From assembly GCF_963924675.1 (NCBI RefSeq), contig NC_089232.1, positions 41,394,022 through 41,458,021 on the forward strand: a stretch of DNA of 64,000 bases, given 5' to 3'. Source of the stretch: Phocoena phocoena (taxonomy: Eukaryota > Chordata > Mammalia > Artiodactyla > Phocoenidae). Both the position numbers and the translations under genes were made by a program. Positions 37,044-50,128 of the stretch are shown one piece after another; positions within the stretch are counted from its first letter, which is position 1; every line of letters begins with the position of its first letter. Below the pieces are notes generated by a model. The model was given only the letters and a program-made list of their open reading frames with translations. It was not told the DNA's origin and did no database searches.

Positions 37044-39674
37044 GTTTCTGCATTTTAATGTTGAAAGAAGGAACAGTATGAAATTATAACCTAAGTTAAA
37101 ACACCTGTATTAAATAAGTATTGGTTGATATTATGAAATGTATAAAGTAATCCTAAGACTTTCTTGTTAGTGCCCCTTCTATCAAATACAATATAAGAAT
37201 CTATCAGGATCTACCAGCCACAGAATGTACACTGTGAGAGTTGTATTTTATGTCATGATATCACAGACTAATGGCAGGATTCGAAAAGTCTATTTGTGAT
37301 GAACACCAGATTACCACATCAGCATATGTGTGTGTATGTTAGTCTGTTTGGAAAGTGACCCTTTTTTGTAACTGGAAATGTTTTTTAAGAAGATCATAGA
37401 AATTTAAAAATAATTTCAAATTTAGTTTAGTTTTTTTTTTAACTGCATTTCAACAATTAAAATAGAATGAGGATAGAGAGCTTCTTTAAGAGCTTATTTA
37501 TTTGTTTCCTGGCCATAGAAATACTCTCAAACGAACTGTCACTCAGAAGCTCCATTGTAAAATGAGGCAAACACTCCACAAACTTGTATAAGTATGATGA
37601 GGACTCCAAGGTATTACAGCACAGGGAGCCATGGAATTAATCAGAAACTGAGACCATGGACAGAAATATCAGGCCTCTGTGAGAAACAGAAAAGACAGGT
37701 CTTTATCTCCTCACCTTCTCAGGTCCTCCAAGGCCAGAACTCAGGCACTATGGAATTAAATAGTATAGAGCATTTATGCTCAGTAAGACAAGAGAAAGTC
37801 CAGATTGCCTCTCTCTAGGCTACCTCACTCACTGCAATGCCTTGTGCTGAAAATTCCTGGGTTCTGCTTTCCCCCTGAATTATTCTCTGTGACAGAAGTT
37901 GGTCAATTGTCAGCTTTCTGAATGAAACACGGTTCTTCCACGTGAAAACAACAGAAGTAAAAGAAACAAATTCTGGTCTTTGACAAGTTAAATGGGTATA
38001 TTAAGTTAGAAAAGAATCCTGAAGACTTTCCTCATCTCCAAATGGTTCTCTAAAACTAATAGTTAAGGGCAGGGACTTCCCCCTGGATGACGCCAAGACG
38101 AAAGACACTATCTCCACAGAAGAGGAGGCAGACACTTCACCTGGCAGAACATTCCGCCTCTGAAGGGCAGGTTGCCTTTAGACTGCAACTTCCGTGAGGG
38201 TCGAGTCTCTCTCTCTACTGCATTCTGAATTGCACTGAAAACACTGAGGACTTTCAAAGAATGTTGGTTGTGACAAACAAACTGGATCACTTACACTGTA
38301 CATCAGGACCAAAAACTTCAATGCACGCAAGCAGGGTCATTTCATCACTACCAAGGAGCCAGAGAAAAGACAACGATAGAGAGAGAGAATCTTTTTGACA
38401 GTTGTTCCTTTACGAGTGCTCTCCTACCTTGAACCAAAATTGAACTTGATTCCAGAAACAACAACAAAAAAGGTATGTGATGCGCTCTCTCCCTCTAATA
38501 CTCTGACACATTTACTTGGGGTGTATTTGTCTTTATAAAGTCTATTATACTCCTTTTTTGCTGCTTAAAAAAAAAAAAATGACCTAGGCAGGACACGTGG
38601 AAGCTCATCCAAAGACCAATTTTTAAGTGACCGTTTTATACATGTAATTGAAATGTGTATTGCTGTTAGTCTTTCCTCTTTTCCCCCAAATTAAATGCTG
38701 GTGGAAATGTTTATACAACTGATAACACAATTGTAGCATCTAATAAAGACTTTTATTATTCATTGGTATTATAAACATATTTCCTTTACATAATTAGCAT
38801 AGCTTCATTACAAAATCATTTGGAAAACTATCTCCCATAATTCCTCCACCCTTATTACAGCTCCTCTCAATTCTTTTACTCTTCCTGCAAATGATGAACA
38901 TGTTATATGAGGAAGTAGTTTTTAGCTTCCACTTACCAGCCTATCACCAGTCACAGAACCACCCTCCTCCAAGTGACAGGATTGTAGGACATTCTCTTTG
39001 AGATAAACACCAGAAGATCTGTTTTTAAATGAGCCATCTTCATATAATTGCCCAATGACTGCAATTACTTCAATAATTCTAACTTAATTTTTCTCAATTG
39101 CAAAGACCTATATTCCTTATCAAAATGAAAAAAAATCATTTTATGGCTACAGAGAAAGAGAAATTGAACTTCTCTCCCTATACACTTTACTCCCTCGAGG
39201 ACAGAAGGGATATAGTGAACAGCGTTTCTCTCTGTTAATGTAGCTTGAAATTCCGCAATACATTGGAATAGGCTCTCTCCAGCAGACCACTGGGAAATAT
39301 CATCTATATATATTTGTGCCACCAGTTCTCATATACATCCCTCAGTGCCCCTGGTTAATAATGTGATATTTCCCTAGATAAGGAAAGGCACAGAGCCATG
39401 ACCCTTTTAAGTAGAAGGACAGCATGACAATATAAGTTCCGATCTGCCATGAAGGAAGGGTACCATAGCCTTTCCTCTGCAGCAAATTCAAGCGTGTAGG
39501 TGGTTAAAGAGGCCTTAGTCAGAATCTGAGCGCTCTCTCTGAACTTTGTCAAGAGCTCCCCTGTTGGTGCCAAACTTCACTGCTGCTCAAAAAAGTCCGA
39601 GTGTGGGAAGTTCTTTGCTCTTTCCTCTCTCCATCCAGGAAAGGGGAACAACACATGGGAATTAGAGTTAAAGG
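37044..39674. other. Single-copy DNA with a possible non-coding exon
   Basis: No transposon recognised over 2.6 kb. The stretch 38090-38471 is richer in CpG than its surroundings and ends in a near-consensus splice donor (aaaaaag followed by gtatgtg at 38472). It also contains 'ggatgacgcc', close to a CRE half-site. No coding frame runs through it. It could be a 5' untranslated or lncRNA exon, or nothing. Confidence 0.3.
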
Positions 39675-39838
39675 ATCCAAACTCTAATCTCACCCCTGCC
39701 ACTTCATGGCAGGCCACTTTTCCTCGCCAAACCTCAACTTCCCCACCAGAGAAATGAGGACAATATGAATCCTCATTTCATGGGGTTGTGGTTGGAATCT
39801 AAGGAGACAGTGTAGCTCTAAGTGTTGTATAAACTCTT
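39675..39838 (+). mobile_element. MIR SINE fragment
   Basis: 'aatctcacccctgccacttc', 'caacttccccaccagagaaa', 'tcatggggttgtggttggaa' and 'taagtgttgtataaact' follow the MIR core and tail. Confidence 0.8.
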
Positions 39839-41196
39839 GAGCTTATTGTACACTTTTATCATTGAGAATACAATTATGATTTATTAATGTTAGCATACTA
39901 GGTTAGGGCTATTGTCTTCTTGGCCCATTTAGAATTAGAAAAATAAGAAAATAATTCCTATTGATTTCATAACAAGCTTAGAAATATAAAGCTGAAAAAC
40001 TGGACACTTGTAATTAAGCGGCTCTGTGCTCTCTTATTTTTAGAGTACAATACAATATTGTAACTCTTTACTTTTATTAACTGCCAAAATCAATCTCCAA
40101 ACCCATTTTCTCAATATTCTGGAATAAAAAGGACAGGATTTTTTTCCTTAGACGCACAGATGCAATTTCATCTACATGCATGCATTTCAGAAGCATTATT
40201 TAAGCCATAGTGCATATAATGAACAAACTGTAATCATATCTTTGTCCCAACTCAATTACAAAATGAACTCATAACTTACAGCCCCGCAATAAATATCTAT
40301 TTCCAATTTTAGGCTGATCATTAAATATGGTTCACACTAGGAATCTGTTAAATGAAAGAATGTTAAAATTCACTTACATCACTTAGAGCATATTTATTCT
40401 GATGACTATTAAGCCACATAAAACAAGTGGTACATCTACAGAGACAACAGCGTTTCAGGAAAATTCCATTCAACTCCCAAGAACTGCTGGCTGTGTTCCC
40501 TTTAGTTCTGCACCTCTCTCTCTTTCTCTCTCTCCATGTGTGCCCTTACCCTTTCCGCACCAGTACCCCTTCTTTTCCTCACGGACATTGGTGTTCATTT
40601 CCTTTCATCCTCCTCCTACCTATCACATTTTACTCTCTGGGAAAGAAGTGGAATAAATTATTCACATACAGATATGCTCAGTGATAAGATTCCAAAAATT
40701 AGAAGTCCCAGGGGTAACTGAATTTTAATAGGCAATGTTTGTCAACCTAGTAAAATTTTCCTTTACCTAAAAACCCCTGAAAAAAATATACCTGTTTTGA
40801 GATATTAGGAGCTCTGTTATTTTAAACAAATGAGCCATTTTTTGGAACTCTACTTCTTTATCTGTGAAATAACAAGACTGAATGATACAGAGTTTCTAAC
40901 ATTCAACCATCTTTTAAATCTAAAAACATGGTAACTTTATATGGTTTAACTCAATAGCTTAAAGGTTATAAAACATAAATACTTTGATAGGCTAGTTAGT
41001 TTAGCATAAATGTGCCGTATAGGTAGTTGTGAGAAAACCAGGGAGTACTGGGGTATATAGGAACCTGAGAACACATGCCTCATTGGAAGAGATTCAGACT
41101 AAAAACAAACAGCCAAACAAACAAGCAAAGATCACTACGCTAGTCAAACTAAACGATGCTGAAGTGAGGGCTGGTGGACCACAAGTTGGTGAAGGC
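39839..41196. other. Single-copy AT-rich DNA
   Basis: A pyrimidine-rich CT stretch at 40505-40535 is the only simple feature. Confidence 0.45.
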
Positions 41197-41210
41197 AAAA
41201 CTAGATGACT

Positions 41211-41346
41211 GGGAGGGTGGGAGGGAAGGAGACGCAAGAGGGAAGAGATATGGGAACATATGTGTATGTATAACTGATTTGTTATAAAGCAGAAACTAAC
41301 ATACCATTGTAAAGCAATTATACTCCAATAAAGATGTAAAAAAAAA
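41211..41346 (+). mobile_element. Very short 5'-truncated L1 3' end with 14-bp target-site duplication
   Basis: Only the last 136 bp or so of a young cetacean L1 remain: 'gggaagagatatgggaacat', 'gtatgtataactgatttgtt' and 'aattatactccaataaagat' plus A tail. aaaactagatgact flanks it at 41197-41210 and 41347-41360. The polyadenylation signal aataaa is intact. Confidence 0.95.
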
Positions 41347-41360
41347 AAAACTAGATGACT

Positions 41361-43746
41361 ACAGAGAGTCCCTCCAGCTCCAGCTCTCTGTGAGCCCTGA
41401 AGTCCATCTGGCTAGGGAAGACGAGTTCTTAAAAAATATTAACTTCACTCTTCTGCCACCATCGAGACACTGTTGAGGAGCTATATTATAAGGTAATAGC
41501 TTCAACAAGCAACATTCTGCTTTTGCCCCTGCAAAGACAAGGCCTGGGACAAGAGCTACCGTGATAAAGAAACTAGAAAGCAAGAAAAGGACAAGTCAGT
41601 ATGAATGAAAGGAAAGTGAATAAACTGCCGAATTTTCCCCATGACAAATACAGAGGTTGTGGAACTCTGCTTTAACTTCTCCATTCCAGAAAAGAACACA
41701 CTTCTCATCATTGGCTATGAAAAAATAAATGGGGCAACTCTGAAATGTACCATCATTTATAGATAACAAGTTAGTCTTAATTTTAAAAATAGGCTGAAAA
41801 GTAACCAAAGGTTTCTTCCACTCTTTAAAAAGTGTCTTTATGGATCTCATATATATCATCTGAGAAGAGCTCCACTTCCCCATTCTTAGTATTTGCTGGA
41901 CAATAAAACAGAAAATCAAAGCCACATAAGAATGCAAATGCCACCATGCAAGTTTGCTTAGGTTAAATGCATACTCATAATGGGTTATAGGTTTAAAAAA
42001 TCAATTTTACCCGCACTTGAGTCAATTGTGGAAGTCTTAATATTGACCACGTTTACTCAACTGTCTGCCACATATATCTTATGGCTATTTATAAATGATA
42101 TGTACACTGTCTTTAAAAAAAAAAAAGCAGTTTAAAAAAATCTTTTGCTTTTCTCTTTTCTTTAATGGGAAAATGTCACCAGATCAAAATGTTTATAAAT
42201 ATAGTATGTAGATGTTTATGAGAACATTTACTGATTGCAGATAGAGGAACTACCATAAGCAATACAGAGGAATCTTAAAGGTGTATCTCTTACAATAAAA
42301 AGGTAATATACTTTAAAGTTTTACACAAGCAAAGAGAAACACATTTCTTCTTCTTTTGTCTCCTGCTTGCCTAAGACTTTGCACATGAAGATCTAGGATC
42401 TGATTCCATTTCAAAACCTATATAAATCTGGTAATTTTACTTCTAAGGACTTTTGAGCATTAGAGTTATACAATGCTAATAAAGTGTGGTAAATTTTGAA
42501 CATGTTTTTGCTAATGAAATCAACAAAGAGGGCGCTATTAAGATGCATGGTAAAATTTTAAAAGAGGAGAAGTTTCTGATTCCTTGGTTACATTTTTAAG
42601 TACTACAGGACATCAAATTCCCAAACAAAATATATTTGTTTGGTTCATCTTGCTTTTAAGCAAAGGTGGTTATAAAATATGGATGTCTAGAATCTATACA
42701 CATTCTGCAGAAATCACTGCAATCTGGTTGAAAGCATTCCTGGAAGATTTATAATAAAATTTAGGAGAGTGACTCATTGCTGTCTCACAGTATCAAGCCT
42801 CGTGTCTTATGAAGAAAAGCATATACCTACTCATAAAGAAATAACAGTACTTTACAAAATAGCTCTTTTTGTAAGCAATACAGTGATTGATCCAATCAGA
42901 TGTGCGATTATCAATATGAAATATCTTTGACTTAACTAACTAAAAATGATTTCAGAACCTCAGTGGTTTCTACTCAGTATAAACTTGATCTTGGATCTTC
43001 TCACTACTATCTCAAACATGGAATAGCTTTACCATGGGTTACTAGCTAATCATCCCACACTCAAAATATACAATATCTAAAATGAGAAAGATAATGTTGA
43101 AATTGTCAAAGATTTGGAAAATCTCAGGGTAGGAAAATGTATAAGCCAGGTGAAAACCCCAATGCTTACAGAGAACAGAGAAGGGATGAGATGTGAGACA
43201 TGAACTGTGTTGGTCTGAGACAACAGGAGATCCCATGCCCCATCTCAAGGGACAAGAGCCACTTTTCTCTGCCAGGCTCGTCATTTATAAAGGTTAGTAT
43301 CCCATGGCCAGATCTTCTAAGTTTTTCAAGAAAAGCTGGAAATCTGGATCTTGCGAATTCTCCCAACTTATAAGCGTTGGCAACTAGTTCAAAAATTATA
43401 AAACCTAAAAGGAACAGACATAACCTATCTGGAGATCATGGCCTATCTCTAGGTCACAGGTTAGCAAGCTATGCATAGAGACAGTCCAGGCTTGCATCTC
43501 TTATTACTACATTCCTGCCAAGCTGCTCTTGCCTGGGTTCAAACACTTCTAACTAGGACGAATGCAGCACTCCTCAAGTCACAGTCCGTATTTTGGACAG
43601 CTCTTCCTTATTGTGAGTCAAAATTTGTCATCGTTTTTCTAGAGTCACCCCTCAGCATCACAGAAACCTTCTTCAACATGAAAAGCTTTCAAATACTTGA
43701 AGACATAAGATATATATTTGGATGAATGATTAAACATTTCAAAAAA
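41361..43746. other. Single-copy DNA
   Basis: No repeat recognised. The minus-strand frame of 113 codons at 41596-41937 shows no known domain and is within chance length. An isolated CTCF-like core (agagggcgc) lies near 42528. Confidence 0.4.
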
Positions 43747-43781
43747 ATACACACACATATATATACACACACATATATATG
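43747..43781. repeat. (CA)n(TA)n compound microsatellite
   Basis: Two blocks of CA followed by TA: 'tacacacacatatatatac' repeated as 'acacacacatatatatg'. Confidence 0.85.
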
Positions 43782-45194
43782 ATTCTCACAATTTAGGGAT
43801 ATCTTTTTAGACATAAGTCCAATCCTTCTTCATATGAGTTAAAAATTAAAAACAGAACTAGCATAGGTCAGGTGATGGAAAACATGAAGCATATTGTCAA
43901 GGGAGATTTTGCCAGTGGCTGGGGAAAACAGAGAGGAAGAGAAGGACCACATCGGAGGCTGATGCAATACTCCATGCCTTTCCAATCCTGTACCATGATG
44001 AGCTCATTCCTTTCCTCAGGTCAGTGCATCAGTGCTTGTGGACAATGGCCCTGTCCATTTCCTCACATTTATAATTCTGAAATGCTACATCCCACTCCTT
44101 TATCCTCAATCAATTCCTCTCATATGTACATCCAGTTCAAAATTCCACTTCTGGGTTTCAATCCTCCGTGGACTCGCAGCAGTCTATTCCACATCCTTTC
44201 TCTCTTGCTAATCTCTTCAAACCACCTTCCTCTCCTGCTCCTTCCACGGAAACTTGTTCCCTTCGTTTCTTACCTTTTGAACAGTTTTCCAATGTCTCCA
44301 TTTGTCACCATTTCTCAGTTGCCCATCCCCCAAATATTGTTCCACACAAAAGATTTCCAGTGATAATTACTGGAGATGGTTTAGAAAATAGTTGTATAAT
44401 ACTATTCATTTGCCACCTGTAGTTAGCTGTTGAAAAAGCCTCATCGGAACTGAATAGCATTGTGCTTTTTTTTCCCTCAGACATGTGAAAATGTGATTTT
44501 GTGACAGTTTTGTTAGGGGTGAGAATTTTGCCTTCTTCTCCCCTTCATGAAATGGTCTCTGGTGTCAACATTGCCTATGAAGTGAGTAAAGGCCCTTGAG
44601 TTGCAGCAGCCATATCAATTCTTTTTTAATCAAGGAAAGAAGGATAAGATGAAATCTCCCTCAGGTGCTAAAAAGATAGCAGCTTATTTAAAGAAAGTAT
44701 TTACACTCTTTGCTAATTACTTAGGTGTGCTCACACTGATACCAGCACAGAACTTTATACCCTTCAACCATCTTCAATATATCATTAAATTAAATTCATA
44801 AAGAAATGTGGGTTTAAATCAGAAACATGCTTCGGCAATTGGGACTATAATATCTTTTGACTTTCTCACATTTTTTTTAACAGAAGAAAAGAAAACTAAT
44901 GGAGTTCTCCTGAGAGGCAAAGAACATTTATTAACTGGGCATATATTCTCAGGATAAATATAGCATGACTGCCCTCCTTTGACTGGGGTTTTGAAGCAGA
45001 GAAAGTATCCCATTATCCCATCTATTTTACTCAGTAAAAAAGAATTTGATTAACAGAAAAATACAGACTGACCAATATAGAGAAAGAACTTTAAACTACC
45101 CTTCTCAGATTTAGTAATGGACTATTTCTTGCCCAGATTCTTTTCTGAATTTTCTACATCCCCAAGGAAATCTCTATTTTCTCCTTCTTTCTTT
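43782..45194. other. Single-copy DNA
   Basis: A pyrimidine-rich stretch (44080-44340) gives a 163-codon frame at 43872-44363. It is rich in Pro, Ser and Leu and not recognisable. No donor/acceptor architecture supports an exon. Confidence 0.4.
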
Positions 45195-46420
45195 CAGTGA
45201 ATATTTACTGAGTGCCTTCTATGTGTAAAGAACTGTAGTAGGGCATGGAGGTAAAAGCAGAGCACAATAGAGATAGGACCTCCACCCTGATGGGATATTA
45301 TATGACTGTCTCCCCAGTTCACTATTTAGTTACACTTTGTGATGAGTGTTGGATAAAGGAGGATGGTAGGGTATAATAAGGGCATATAGCAGAAGGACCT
45401 GGAAGGTTGGCAAATGCTTTCTTTAGGAAATGAAAAGGCAGAAATTAATTATTAAGCATGTGGAGCCGGATAGGGATTTCCAGGGGAAGGGAACAGAATA
45501 TGAGAAGGCTCTGGGTCACGAAGGAGCATGGGCACTAAAGGGTCTGGGATTCAGAGAGTGAGCAGGAGAGAGGTTCAAGCTCTGTCATTCAGGATTTGAG
45601 ACTGTGTTAAGGATTTTTGATATTTAGCTTTAGAGCAGTGGGAAGTTAATTAGAAAAAACAAATGGAAAATCGTTTGGAAGAAGTATGTGGGAATATCAA
45701 TTAAGAGGCCATGTGGTCAAGGGGAAGAGATCATGGTAGCTTCATCTAGAACAATGAGACTGTCGGAGGAGAGAAGTGGAGAGCCAAAAGAAATTTAGGA
45801 GGTAAGACCACCAGGAAGCGGTAAACACTTGGAGATGGGAGGTGAGAGACAGAATGCAAGGTTGCCCTAGGGAAAAGTAGAAGATTCTGTTTGGCGTGGG
45901 AGGGATGATGAGTTCAGCTTTTGAGAAACAGACTTTGCCTGTGAAATTGGAGGGGGGTTGGGGTGAGGGTGTCCCATATGAGTCTGAAGGGGCTTCCACA
46001 CTAGAGAAATACAATTACAAGTCATCACTGTAGTCATTCTATAATGCAGACAGTACTTAAAGCCAGGGGCATAAGTAACATTTCCTGGGGGGAGAAACAT
46101 AGCCTGCGAAGAGAAGTGGGATAGGACAAAGCTTTGAAACTCAAACATCTAAAGATTGGGGGAAAAGAGTGAGTTGATAAAGGCAATGGAATACAAGTAT
46201 CCAGACTCATAGAAAAAAAAAAATCCGGAAGACATCATGTCATAAACCAAGGGAAGAATATGTTGTTCATTTAGGAAGAGGCTGAGGGGGTCACAAAAAA
46301 TGAAGACCAAGAATTCACGTAGGTTATTGTCGGCCCTTCTGAGAGCTGAATTGATTCAATGATGAAACTCAGGTCGAGTGGGTTGAAGGGTAAGGAAATA
46401 AAGACAATGTCAAAAAACTC
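45195..46420 (-). mobile_element. L2 LINE fragment, about 1.2 kb
   Basis: Reverse-strand L2 beginning 'gtgaatatttactgagtgcc' and 'tgtgtaaagaactgtagtag', then 'caatagagataggacctcca', 'ggtttcaagctc'-like material and the purine-rich body with 'agagcagtgggaagttaatt'. The 3' boundary in the window is approximate because similarity fades. Confidence 0.7.
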
Positions 46421-47309
46421 TTAGGGAGATGAGTAACTAAACTTCACATAATATTCTGGCCATGTCTGGAGTGTCCTAAGCTCTGAATCCTCAGGGAAAA
46501 ACAAAACTACCATTTCACACACTGTCATAGCCACCTAGTCTCCCAGTCTCTGTCTCCCCCTCCATCCTCCATCACCTCTCCCACTCCGCAGAAATTCCTA
46601 TTCCAATCTTGCCTTCCAACTTCGTGCCCACTCACCTCTCTCGCCCACGCTTTACTCCTTAGACTCTGAGCGTCTGAGTAAGAGTAGACTCCGTTGGCAA
46701 TTTCATAGGCAGGGGACACTTTTATAATGTGACTGTTCAGATGGATTCTGCAGACACATTTAACTCATGAGCCTCACAGTTCAAACGACTGATGGCTGAT
46801 AATTTCTTAAGAAAAGGCAGAAGGACTTGATTTTTTAATGTATTAGGGAGTTAAAGAAAAAATGTCACCGTTCACTTGTGCTACCTCAACCATAACTGTA
46901 CTGCATTGAAATTGTCCTTATCTATTCAATAACTAACTGTATCTTGTCATGTAAAGGCTCTGACATGACAATTAACATCTCTGTTATTCTGCAAGTAAAA
47001 TTAAATTGCTCACTAGTAAAAAAGAATAAAGACAACCAGAAAAGGCAGATATGTCACCTATCTTTTTACCCGCACTCTATCCCCGTGTGCCTCTTTCCTC
47101 TATAACTTACAGAGAGAGTGGGGGAAAGACTTTAGACATTTGTCCCATGATGTAATAGAGGATTCGCCCACCGAAGCATATTCAGACCTATCAAGTTACC
47201 CCGCTTATTGTGAGGAGACAAGTGCAGGCAAAATGTTACACACGGAGCCCAACACAGTTCACCTTTCCAAAAGCCCCTCCTGTGTCCTTCCCAGTATGTC
47301 TTCAAGGAT
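46421..47309. other. Single-copy DNA
   Basis: A pyrimidine-rich stretch lies at 46530-46680. Nothing else recognised. Confidence 0.4.
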
Positions 47310-47530
47310 TAAGTAAAGCGTATTCAGGACCTACCTGTGCCAGGCACTATAACAGGTGTATTATGTACATTCCCTCCGTGAGTGATCGGTTGGTATTTCT
47401 GCTCTCGTTTTTCAGATATGGCTAAACTAAAGAAGTTAAACAATTTGCCCAAGGTCAGCCAACCATTAAACAGATAATGGCTAAATGTCTCCAAAAGTGA
47501 CAGTCTTTCTACCCCACCATGCTGTTCCTA
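47310..47530 (-). mobile_element. MIR SINE
   Basis: 'cctgtgccaggcactataac', 'gaagttaaacaatttgccca', 'aggtcagccaaccattaaac' and 'gacagtctttctaccccacc' match reverse-strand MIR. Confidence 0.88.
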
Positions 47531-47580
47531 AGTGTAAGTTATTTTCAAACTGAGGAACTAAATCAATGTGAGTTATTAAA

Positions 47581-47652
47581 TTATATATACATACATATAT
47601 ATATATATTCTAGGATATATATATCCTAGTGTGTATATATACACATTAGTGT

Positions 47653-47723
<71 letters not shown>

Positions 47724-47731
47724 ACACACAC
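47581..47731. repeat. Compound (TA)n(TG)n(TA)n(CA)n microsatellite with perfect palindromes
   Basis: Three self-complementary segments follow each other: ctaggatatatatatcctag at 47610-47629, tgtgtatatatacaca at 47630-47645, and a 46-bp perfect inverted repeat at 47656-47701 (GT arm, TA centre, CA arm). A CA tract with one interruption follows to 47731. Confidence 0.95.
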
Positions 47732-47751
47732 TGGAATCCATAGGTGGGCTG

Positions 47752-47995
47752 TATAGTGTCAGGTTTAGGAGACTGGACTCTGGAACCATATTCCTTGGTT
47801 TCAAATCCCAGCTTTATTTCTTACTAGCTGTGTGACTGTGTGACCTTGACATTGAGTGAGTTACTCAACTTCTTTGTACCTCAATTTCTTCATCTGTTAA
47901 ATGGTGATACCAATGTTCCAGACTCACAGAGCTTGTGAGGATTTTATATAAATCTTTAAATGCAGCAAATGAATAGTAAATCCCATAAAAGTATC
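47752..47995 (+). mobile_element. MIR SINE
   Basis: Near full length: 'gactggactctggaaccata', 'ttcaaatcccagctttattt', 'actagctgtgtgactgtgtg' (with the 'tgtgac' step doubled), 'cctcaatttcttcatctgtt', 'cacagagcttgtgaggattt'. It lies opposite in orientation to the MIR just upstream of the microsatellite. Confidence 0.92.
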
Positions 47996-48154
47996 TGCTA
48001 ATATCACCATATTATGAACCCAAATGAGTGGTCAGTACTTCTAGCTCCAATGGTCATCGGTTAAGATTCCTAGAAAGGTCCATTAGATTTGCAAAAAGAA
48101 AACGAAAACAAAACTTTCCATTCTATGCAGGTAAAATAACCATGTAGGCCAGAA

Positions 48155-48305
48155 ACCTGCAACTCCAGCTGTGCATCCAAATCACTTGCAAAGCTGGGAA
48201 TGTTGGCCCTAATTCTAAAGTATCTGATTGAGTTGGTGTGAAGGAGGGCTTTGAAAGGTGGGTTTTAGCACTCTCCACCTGCTGTACCACCATGGCTGAG
48301 AATGA
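48155..48305 (+). mobile_element. Decayed MER5-type DNA transposon
   Basis: 'ccagctgtgcatccaaatca', 'cttgcaaagctgggaatgtt', a gap, then 'aattctaaagtatctgattg' and a worn end 'catggctgagaatgacc' follow the MER5 order. Confidence 0.55.
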
Positions 48306-48504
48306 CCGACAGAGCATTGAAAAACCTCCACTTTCATTGTAATCAGGAAAAAATCAGATTAAAATAGCATGCTTCCTTTCTTTTTAAAAAAAAATCAAGA
48401 ATGTGATCCACTAAAATGTTAACAGCATTTACCTTAGGGTGGTAGAAGCATGGGCAATGTCTATCTTCTATTTTATTTTTTATGAAGTTTAAAAAATTTT
48501 ACCA

Positions 48505-48850
48505 TTCACTTCTATACTCATTCCACATATCTGTTTTGGTACCACAAGCTTGGCACATTTTAGGAACTGAAGATGTGACCCAGAACAAAACAGTCTCTGC
48601 CCTTGTGGGCTTACAATGTTGGGACGGGGGAACGGATTAAATAAAGAAAAATAGAATATAAGGTCAGCCTGTGGTATATGCAATGAAGGAACAGAGAAAG
48701 ATGATTGAGAGTAACTCCTGGGCTATGATATTTAGGATGGCCAAAGAAGATCTCTCAGAGAGGTGATATTTGAGCAGGGACCTGAATGAGACTAAGGCCC
48801 CAGCCATGAGCATCACAGGGAGAAGAGAATGAATATTCCAAGGCCCTGAG
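48505..48850 (-). mobile_element. L2 LINE fragment
   Basis: Reverse-strand L2: 'aactgaagatgtgacccaga', 'gtctctgcccttgtgggctt', 'gatctctcagagaggtgata', 'tttgagcagggacctgaatg' and 'aatattccaaggccctgagt'. Confidence 0.85.
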
Positions 48851-49858
48851 TGTTGTAAACATACATTTCTTTTATAATCAGATTAAAAAACATAAGGTTA
48901 TTTCATTTTGCTGAAAAAGGAAAAAAAATTTCAAGACCCTAGCATGTTCCCAAGCCCTGGAAGGACCTCCATCATCAAACTGACCTCCCTGACACTCTGA
49001 GTATCAACTATGAAATAAGTGGGTGGCCCTGAACATCCACCCTTGGTTTTATAGCACTAGTTTCAAAAGCAAATTATACAAGGGACTAGGGTGGTTTCCT
49101 TCACTCACCAACATCTCAGAGGAAAATGTGAGTCAGCGCCATTACCTTTCCACGTCAAGGAATAGCTGCTGGATGCTTGCATGGTGCCCAGCCACTGAGG
49201 GGTGTGGGGCGTGTAAGAGAAGCATGAAACATATTGCTGGCTATTGTTTAAGCAATCCCAGCAAAAATGCTACATGTCTGGAATTAGACATGTAGAGACT
49301 GCAAAACTGAGTGCAGTCCAGGTCTAAACTGCTACCTGTGCAGATGACCGCCAGAGAAAGGGTACTCAGACAGTGCGCTCCAGAGGCCACGAACCGTGAT
49401 GGACACTAAGGAGGAAGGACAGTCATTGACCGACCTCTCTAGCCCCCTTTTGCCTAAATACATTGTTTTTATTTAGTCCAGGAAAAGCAATAAAAGTGTC
49501 ATGGTCATGAAAATCCCAACAAGGACAAGTATCAGGCATTTTCCGTTGCTAGGAATAGAGACCCTCTCAAGGTCATGAAAGGAGACTGATGTCATGGAAT
49601 TAGGAATCCAAGGACAGGAAACACAGCAGAGCTGAACCTCGACTTGGAAACAGGATGCGGTCACAAAGACCACTCCTTCCAACCTTTAGGGCCCGTAGGG
49701 TTTCATCTTTACTTCTCAGCTCATTTGACCTAGCCTCTTGGCTCAGCTGTTTCCTCAGCCCTTTATGTCTTCCGTGTGGGTGTGATATTAGGAAAGCAGT
49801 CCCAGCACTAATTCTATACAACCCTGACCTTTCCTCTCAAGAGTACATCATAGATGGC
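48851..49858. other. Single-copy DNA, possibly old repeat
   Basis: Mixed composition. 49440-49680 reads like an old dispersed element but I cannot assign it. No gene found. Confidence 0.35.
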
Positions 49859-50128
49859 AAAGTGAGACAGAGGCATGGACATATATACACCACCAAACGT
49901 AAGGTAGATAGCTAGTGGGAAGCAGCCGCATAGCACAGGGAGATCAGCTTGGTGCTTTGTGACCGCCTGCAGGGGTGGGATAGGGAGGGTGGGAGGGAGG
50001 GAGACGCAAGAGGGAAGAGATATGGGAACATATGTATATGTATAACTGATTCACTTTGTGATACAGCAGAAACTAACACACCATTGTAAAGCAATTATAC
50101 TCCAATAAAGATGTAAAAAAAAAAAAAA
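49859..50128 (+). mobile_element. 5'-truncated young cetacean L1 3' end
   Basis: Contains 'ggcatggacatatatacacc', 'gatagctagtgggaagcagc', 'agatcagcttggtgctttgt', 'gggagggagggagacgcaag' and 'ttatactccaataaagatgt' with an A tail. It matches the copies at 41211 and 59622 over their shared length. No clear target-site duplication. Confidence 0.93.

Noticed and set aside
43872..44363. 163-codon frame
   Set aside because: Pyrimidine-rich DNA on this strand depletes stop codons. There is no domain, no repeatable motif and no splice context.
47581..47731. CRISPR-like array or designed palindrome
   Set aside because: The repeats are dinucleotide tracts, with no spacer structure, and the host is a mammal.
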